DNA of 64,000 nucleotides from Cryptomeria japonica (taxonomy: Eukaryota > Streptophyta > Pinopsida > Cupressales > Cupressaceae), in contig NC_081414.1 of the NCBI RefSeq assembly GCF_030272615.1, positions 912,333,009-912,397,008 of the forward strand, given 5' to 3'. A program made the position numbers and the translations under genes. Numbering within the stretch: the first letter of the stretch is position 1; the number at the start of each line of letters is the position of its first letter. Shown one piece after another: positions 58,498-64,000 of the stretch. A model generated the notes under the pieces. The model did no database searches, was not told where the DNA came from, and worked only from the letters and a program-made list of their open reading frames with translations.

Positions 58498-60744
58498 TTA
58501 TGTCCCTCTCTTGGTACCCACATCCTTGCCCTTGGCTGCGTTACTATTGGTTCCCCTTGATTTTGTGACCTTGGCAAAGATACATGCTGGCTTGCCCTGC
58601 TCATTATTTACATTCCTATTACTCAGCTGGTAATTACTTTTCACTTTTTCCATAGCTGCAATAGTGAAATCTTTCTTCTCCTCTTCAGTTAAATTTCTCA
58701 AAGATGGCATAGCTTCCTCCTGAAACAATTTTCTCAAAGTAGGGATATCTTCATCATCATCAGAAAAAACCTGTTGTATACTATATTGCAAATTCTCTCT
58801 TCTTTGATACACACCATAATATTCTTCTTCTTTAGATAAATCCTCATTTCTTCCCCAATATGGATCAGATGAAAGGGAATTCACAGTCAGCTCATAATCC
58901 TCATTTTTATCTTCCTCTTCTATCAAGCCTTGGGCAATCATGCACTATTCTGTAGCATGATGAATATTACATACATGACACCATAGATACTCATCTACAA
59001 AGTTTGTGTCTTTTTTTAATGGGCCAGGAGTCTCTTTGTTTGTATTTGTTTTACTATTTTTTCATCTTTCCAATTTGTGTTATATGGCATGTCATGCAAT
59101 CTCGGCCTATTGTAATTTATTTTCTTATTGTTCATGTATGATGGTCTTTCATTATGATTTTGCTTACCCTTTAGGTCCTTAAGCATGTCCATAATCTGAG
59201 TAAGATCATTTTTCTTGGGAATCTTGGAGTTGTACAGTTTTGGATCCTCTCTCTTAGCAACCTTGCCAACCACCTTCCTATTATTTTCAATAGTAGCAGC
59301 TGTCTTGAATGCTTGTTGTAAATTGTCAGGTCTATGAGACAAAATCTCATAATGAGTTTTTCTATCAAAAGCACTCAAATAAAAAATAAAAAATAAATCA
59401 ACTGGTCTAACATCTTTGGGTATTCTATTTAATACTTTATTAAATCTTTTATTAAATTCAACAACTGATTCATTTTCATTCTTCCTTATGCTTGTTAATT
59501 CATGGGATGCAAATGAAGGATCATTGTGATCTCCAAATTCTTTCAAGAATAGCGTTACAAATTCCTGCCAGCTACAAATATATCTATCAGAAAGGCTTCT
59601 ATACCATTCCCTTGCATCCTCTATCAAAGATTGAACAAACAACTTCATGAATACATCTTCATGAGGAATCTCAAATTCTTCGATGATATTTTTTATATTA
59701 ATTACATGCTTCTCTGCTGAATCAACTCCATTTCTTGAGAATTTGGGGATAGCTAATCTCAAATCATTAGTGATCTGATTTGGATAACCAATAATACCAG
59801 TGAAATCCAATTGTCTGTATCTTTCAATGATTAAGGGTTGCCTGCCAACATGATGGTTGCTTTGATTGTCTGTATCTTTCAATGATTAAGGGTTGCCTCC
59901 CAACATGATGGTTGCTTTGATTGTTCATAACTCCTCTATTGAATCCACCATTGTTGCCATAGTTTCCGTTATTACCATTGTTTCCACCCCCATTATTATT
60001 TCCATTATTACTGTTCCTACCTCCACCATTGCCACTTCCATAATTTCCATTGTTACCTCTAATATGTCCATTATTTTGATTGTTGCCACATCCATTATTT
60101 CCTACATGGTTACCCCTATTTGTGTTAATCCAGTTCCCATCATTTCCCCCATCTCCATTCCTTCTTCCATCCTCCTGCCTCTCTTCACTTTGATCCCTAT
60201 GCACATCCCTCCATCTTCTATTTTCATTTACCAATAGGTTATCATAGGTTACAAAAGCTTGGTCCATTCTTCTCATATGAGGGGGACTATATTTTGGAAC
60301 TACTTGTCTACTTGTTTCACCTCTCTCTTCTCCTACCTTTTTTCTCTTGGGGCTTTAAATATTATTTCTCTCTATTCCTAGTTTTTGTAACACCCAATCT
60401 GGTTGCCTTTTAAGTGCCCTCACCATCTTGGCATCATCGTCATTCATATCTACCATCTTAAGAATAAGATCATCCCAATGTTATTCTTCCTGTTCCTCAA
60501 CAATCATGATCTCATCATGGCTATGTCTATTATCATTTGAAGTTATTTTATAAAAAGGATTTTACTCTCTATTCTCAGATTTGCTAACATATGAAGAATC
60601 TTCCTCCCTTCTAGGAAATCTCTTATATCCTTCAAATGCCATGTTTGATTTTTTCCCTTTGTTCCTTTTCTTGGGACTCAACTGAACAAGATCTTCTTGT
60701 CCTTTGTGCAGAGACCTCCTCCCATGCATAAATATTAATGACAA
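58498..60744 (-). pseudogene. gag: E7 gag
   Basis: It probably starts at the ATG near 60744, with stops near 60562, 60480 and 60357. An open stretch 60276-59824 contains an Asn/Gly-rich low-complexity region. A 55-bp tandem duplication (59813-59922) then shifts the frame. The Retrotrans_gag domain follows at 59882-59016 (DAREWYRSLSDRYICSWQEF; RKNENESVVEFNKRFNK). A C-terminal charged segment (58941-58498) leads to protease. No intact zinc knuckle was seen; the region near 58970 reads a residual CHVCNIHHA-type Cys/His cluster. Confidence 0.83.
59813..59922. repeat. 55-bp tandem duplication inside E7 gag
   Basis: Two adjacent 55-bp copies (starting 59813 and 59868) differ at one position in the shared core (CCTGCCAAC against CCTCCCAAC). 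Since 55 is not a multiple of 3, it breaks the gag frame. Confidence 0.92.
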
Positions 60745-60916
60745 ATTCCTAGGAGTTTCTTTTATTTTCTCAACATACTAGTTATTATTCATGTATTACA
60801 TGTAGAATCACCACCTCCTAAGAGGAAAAATATCCTTTACCAATCTTTTGGGCTCCCTCCTCCAGCAGAGTTTAAAATGAAACCCCCAGAAATTTTGAAT
60901 ACTTCTTATCACAACT
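60745..60916 (-). other. E7 leader between primer site and gag
   Basis: Noncoding on the - strand, with no recognised element beyond the primer site. Confidence 0.5.
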
Positions 60917-60933
60917 CCCCAACAGAGTCGCCA
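60917..60933 (-). promoter_or_regulatory. E7 primer-binding site
   Basis: On the - strand it reads TGGCGACTCTGTTGGGG, 3 nt from the LTR end. The TGGCGACTC...TGGGG form is the one used by Tat/Ogre-type Ty3 elements rather than initiator Met. The exact tRNA needs a search. Confidence 0.8.
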
Positions 60934-60936
60934 ATC

Positions 60937-63900
60937 AGTTGGTGCCCAAAACCACAGATTGGAAAACCCAAAGACTTGCCAAATCCTCAAGCAATCCAAT
61001 CAGCCTTGGCCAGCGAACAGGGATAGTCAAAGACTAAATGCCTCTGCACTTTAGGCTCCACTAAACCTAGGCAGGTATACGTCACACTCTCAAGCACAAA
61101 AGAGATTATTTAAGGTGGATTTAAGCCTTTTAGAAAATTACAAACTGGCAAATTGTTGTCTGCAATTATGCTTTATTATGTGCTTTATATAAATGCCTTT
61201 GAAAAGAAATGATTGTGAATGTATATTGAAAAATGAGATTTCTTTCAGGACCTAAAAGACATATGCATAGATCAGTTCATATAGGATTTGGGAAGAATGT
61301 TTTTCTGTCAAGGACCTTGAATGCATATAGATCAAAACCTTGAAAAATCAATAACAGACTAGTGCCTCTATCTAGGGATATATATGACACTTTGTGGACA
61401 GAATATCTTATCAACTCATGAGAGAATATTAATCATCAACTATGAATGTTTCAGTATGTGCTACACAATAATAAAAAACTCAATCTCACTTTTAATGTAA
61501 CAACATGTGATGGCACATCATAGCAAATCATATAACAGATTTATCAAGAGGACAAAAATAACTCATCAACACAGAAGTATGCACAATACTTAGAAAAAGA
61601 AACAATGAACCTTTGTATATTAATCCTTAGGAGATGACTGCATACATAAGCTACACTTGAAAATACTCCATTACAATCTGTTTGCACAGAAAAGATACTT
61701 CTTTATCCTATAGACTTCCCTATTACATATAACTTGTAGTCCTTCCAAGCAGTCTATTTTTTCTAAATCCTCCCCCTCTTTACATACAAAATGACTCATT
61801 ATAAATACATATGCTTAGAGATATGAATGAAAGGACACACCCTTTCATTATCCTAAACAACTAATTGAACAATAACTAAAGAGCCTAACTAAAACATCAA
61901 TTACATTATAAACACAAAACTAAACAACGACTTAAGAGTTTCGATCCAGTCACTGTCCGCACTTCTGAATGTGCCACAAATAGCCTGCGTCTTTCTAGGT
62001 TGTAGCGTTGAATATTGCATCCTTGGCTGCATTCTCTATCACGTAAAAGTTCTCCAACTAAACGACTATGTCATTCATGTCCAGAATATACGTTTTGGAA
62101 ATGGCTTGGGCTGCACTAAGCAAAGACTTACACTCAAAAATCCATACGGTCTTATCCTTAATCACACATGCATCATCTACCAAATTGGGAACCCCATGCT
62201 GAACAATTTGTTGGCACTCATTGAATTCAGATTTCAATTCCTTCATGAATTCATCAAGTGTGACAAACAAACCCTAAACTTTCATCTTTACCTTCTCCCT
62301 AATCGATGTATCTTGTAACAACAGGTTGAGTCTATCTCGAATTCTGGTATTAGACACCATATTGTCCATGTTCCTCTTATATAAATCCCAGAATTCATTC
62401 AATGCCTTCTCCATGTTATCATATCTTTTTCTCATGAATACATAAGCAGTATCAGCCCTGATACCCTTCATTTCCCTCTTCAATTTAGTGTGCTCATAAG
62501 CTAGTTTTTCAAATTTCTTCTTCCATTGGCCTCTGGAATCAGTAATTTGAGGGATCAGATGCCCACTCCTCTTAAGAGTTTCCTCATATAGAGCCTTATA
62601 TTTATTTTTCTCTGCTATCTCATGTTTCATCTGAGCCTTATTGAATTTTGAGATATTAATACCTATGTCAGTAGTGACCATTGGATCTACCTCTCCAACT
62701 TTCAAGGTCATCATGTGACCAAAGGCTTTATCCACATCTATGATTTTTGGTCTTTTATTTGGGGGGTACAATTCCCATAACAGCATTGCTTGTTCATCAG
62801 GATCATACCTCGATCCAATAAATATATCATTAACCCCTTGGACATTCAACTTGAAGTCCTTATTGTCTGCATGTAATAAGCTGTCAAAAATGAATGATGC
62901 ACTCAAATCCCATCCTAGGAATAGAATAATACCTGCTTCCACTAGCAACTACCTTCCTCTCTGAGGGGTCATTGCCTCTATTTCTCCATCAATATCAGCT
63001 TTAAGCTTCTACAACACTTCCTCCTCATTCTCTGGTGTGATATTTGGCATTGCTTCCCTCGACTTCTTCCCTTTGAAGTGGTATAAGAAGGATTTAAATT
63101 CTTTAGACTTGATGAATTGATTATCTGAAACAAATGAAGTATGATTTGTCATCCTCTCATCTATTTCTGAATTTAACACAATGATGAGCTTATCTTGTGC
63201 TTTTGGTTCCTTCTCCTTCTCAGGTGCATGGAGCTTGGAAACTACTTCGTTCTCTCCTGAATCACTTTGAGCTGGGTCTCCCTCCATGTTTTCCAGCCTC
63301 TATCTCCTCTCCTCCGGTTTCTTCTCTAAGGTGTCCATAACCTCTACAAGCTCCTCCACTTCCTTATTTTTACACATATCTTCAAACTCATCCTCCTGAT
63401 GATAGTAATCTCCCAACTCTTGTCTCTTCCCACTTGTGTGGATGTAGCCCTCAGGATCATAATGCGTTCTAGATATGTGTTGGAACAGGTTGTACTCATC
63501 TACCAACTTCCTGTCAATAACCTCATATGCTTTGGTAGATACAATTTTAAAATCTTAGAAATGAAGTGTACCAGGGAGGAAGGCTTGTATGTGTGCACCT
63601 CCAAAGTTCTTGGCATTAGAGACACTTAATTGCCTTAGAATTTCCAAAAAAGCAATCTTGTCTAGTGCAAGTTTTGGTAGCACATAGGGATAACCTTCAA
63701 ATCCATAGCACCGAATAAAAGTGAAGTTTTGGCATGAGTACCAATCACCCCATTTGTGATTAACCTTTGTATTTTTGTGATCGTGAGGCCTAAAAAACTT
63801 CTTGATATCCTCAGAAAATGATACCTGTAGAGGCTCACCAAAGAGCACAAAAATTGGCTTAACAAAGAATTCCTCAAATTTGAGGTAATGAGAATTTAAG

Positions 63901-64000
63901 TATCCGTAATCCTAGAGGGGAACCCACAACTACACTGGTTGATCGTGTCCATTCTTCCCTACTGTATTTACACTCAAACCTTCTGACCATAATCCCCTAA
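60937..64000 (-). repeat. E7 5' terminal repeat, window-truncated
   Basis: It matches 48494-51560 colinearly, with offset near 12.44 kb and small indels. The far end is outside the window. Confidence 0.9.
62037..63877 (-). pseudogene. E7 accessory ORF in the terminal repeat, right copy (partial)
   Basis: On the - strand one frame holds from 63848 to about 62058, interrupted only by in-frame stops near 63555, 63297, 63009, 62950 and 62274. The longest open part, 62948-62274 (224 residues), carries FKLNVQGVNDIFIGSRYDPD and KYDNMEKALNEFW-like coiled coil (RYDNMEKALNEFWDLYKRN). It matches the left copy over its whole visible length and is less frameshifted. The N-terminal half lies beyond the window. 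No known enzyme motif was seen. Confidence 0.72.

Larger units (their letters stand above)
48494..64000 (-). mobile_element. E7: Tat-like Ty3/gypsy element with very long terminal repeats
   Basis: On the - strand a terminal repeat (60937 past the window end) is followed by a tRNA primer site, gag, protease, an extra RNase H, RT, a degenerate Ty3 RNase H, integrase, and the other terminal repeat (48494 to about 54066). Sequence 48494-51560 repeats at 60937-64000 in the same orientation. The primer site TGGCGACTCTGTTGGGG and the extra archaeal-type RNase H point to the Tat/Ogre side of Ty3. If both LTRs are 5.57 kb, the element would be about 18 kb. Stops and frameshifts occur throughout. Confidence 0.85.

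Noticed and set aside
59893-60237. 114-codon + strand Ile/Ser/Thr-rich frame
   Set aside because: Antisense of the Asn/Gly-rich gag low-complexity region of E7.
1-64000. CRISPR array, bacterial operon or host plant gene
   Set aside because: No spacer-repeat array, no prokaryotic gene organisation, and every sizeable coding region belongs to a retroelement family or an element accessory ORF.

Overview
The window looks like nuclear DNA of a seed plant with a large, repeat-rich genome. A gymnosperm such as a conifer is my guess, but nothing in the window proves the clade. I found no host protein-coding gene, tRNA, rRNA or CRISPR array. Almost every base can be assigned to decayed LTR retrotransposons and LINEs nested in one another, so the reading is one of insertion order rather than operons.

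Layout. (1) 1-15643: a Sirevirus-like Ty1/copia element on the + strand (E1). Its 5' LTR is cut by the window edge. Its 3' LTR is split by (2) E2, 7281-15222, a non-autonomous element with two LTRs and a 6-bp target duplication. E2 has a zinc-knuckle ORF1 and a long ORF2 but no protease, integrase or RT. (3) 15645-15835: a relic of an E2-type ORF2 on the - strand, beside a microsatellite. (4) 15935-23873: E3, a fairly well preserved Ty3/gypsy chromovirus on the - strand, inserted into that microsatellite, which resumes at 23874-24556. (5) 24557-29005: LINE RT relics on the - strand, tandemly duplicated; the first copy is split by a 3654-bp solo-LTR-like insertion (24751-28404). (6) 29006-38033: E4, a truncated Ty1/copia element on the - strand, split by E5 (30410-36396), a decayed Ty3 chromovirus with a readable chromodomain. 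(7) 38040-40250: LINE ORF1 and endonuclease relic. (8) 40356-46278: E6, a structurally complete Ty1/copia element, + strand, with 868-bp LTRs and a 5-bp target duplication. (9) 47036-48117: a 5'-truncated LINE 3' end with a 15-bp target duplication. (10) 48494 to the window end: E7, a Tat-like Ty3 element on the - strand. It carries an extra archaeal-type RNase H ahead of the RT, and a roughly 940-codon accessory ORF that lies in sequence repeated at both ends.

How the parts relate. E1, E3, E4, E5, E6 and E7 carry the standard gag-protease-integrase-RT-RNase H set, in Ty1 or Ty3 order. All are interrupted by stops or frameshifts, so none is likely to be autonomous now. Many stops sit where a glutamine or arginine codon is expected, as decay of methylated cytosines would produce. 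E2 would have needed enzymes in trans, plausibly from an E1-like Sirevirus with the same primer-binding site and tract architecture. The most unusual material is the accessory coding: ORF2 of E2, its relic at 15.7 kb, and the terminal-repeat ORF of E7, which may share a helical segment.
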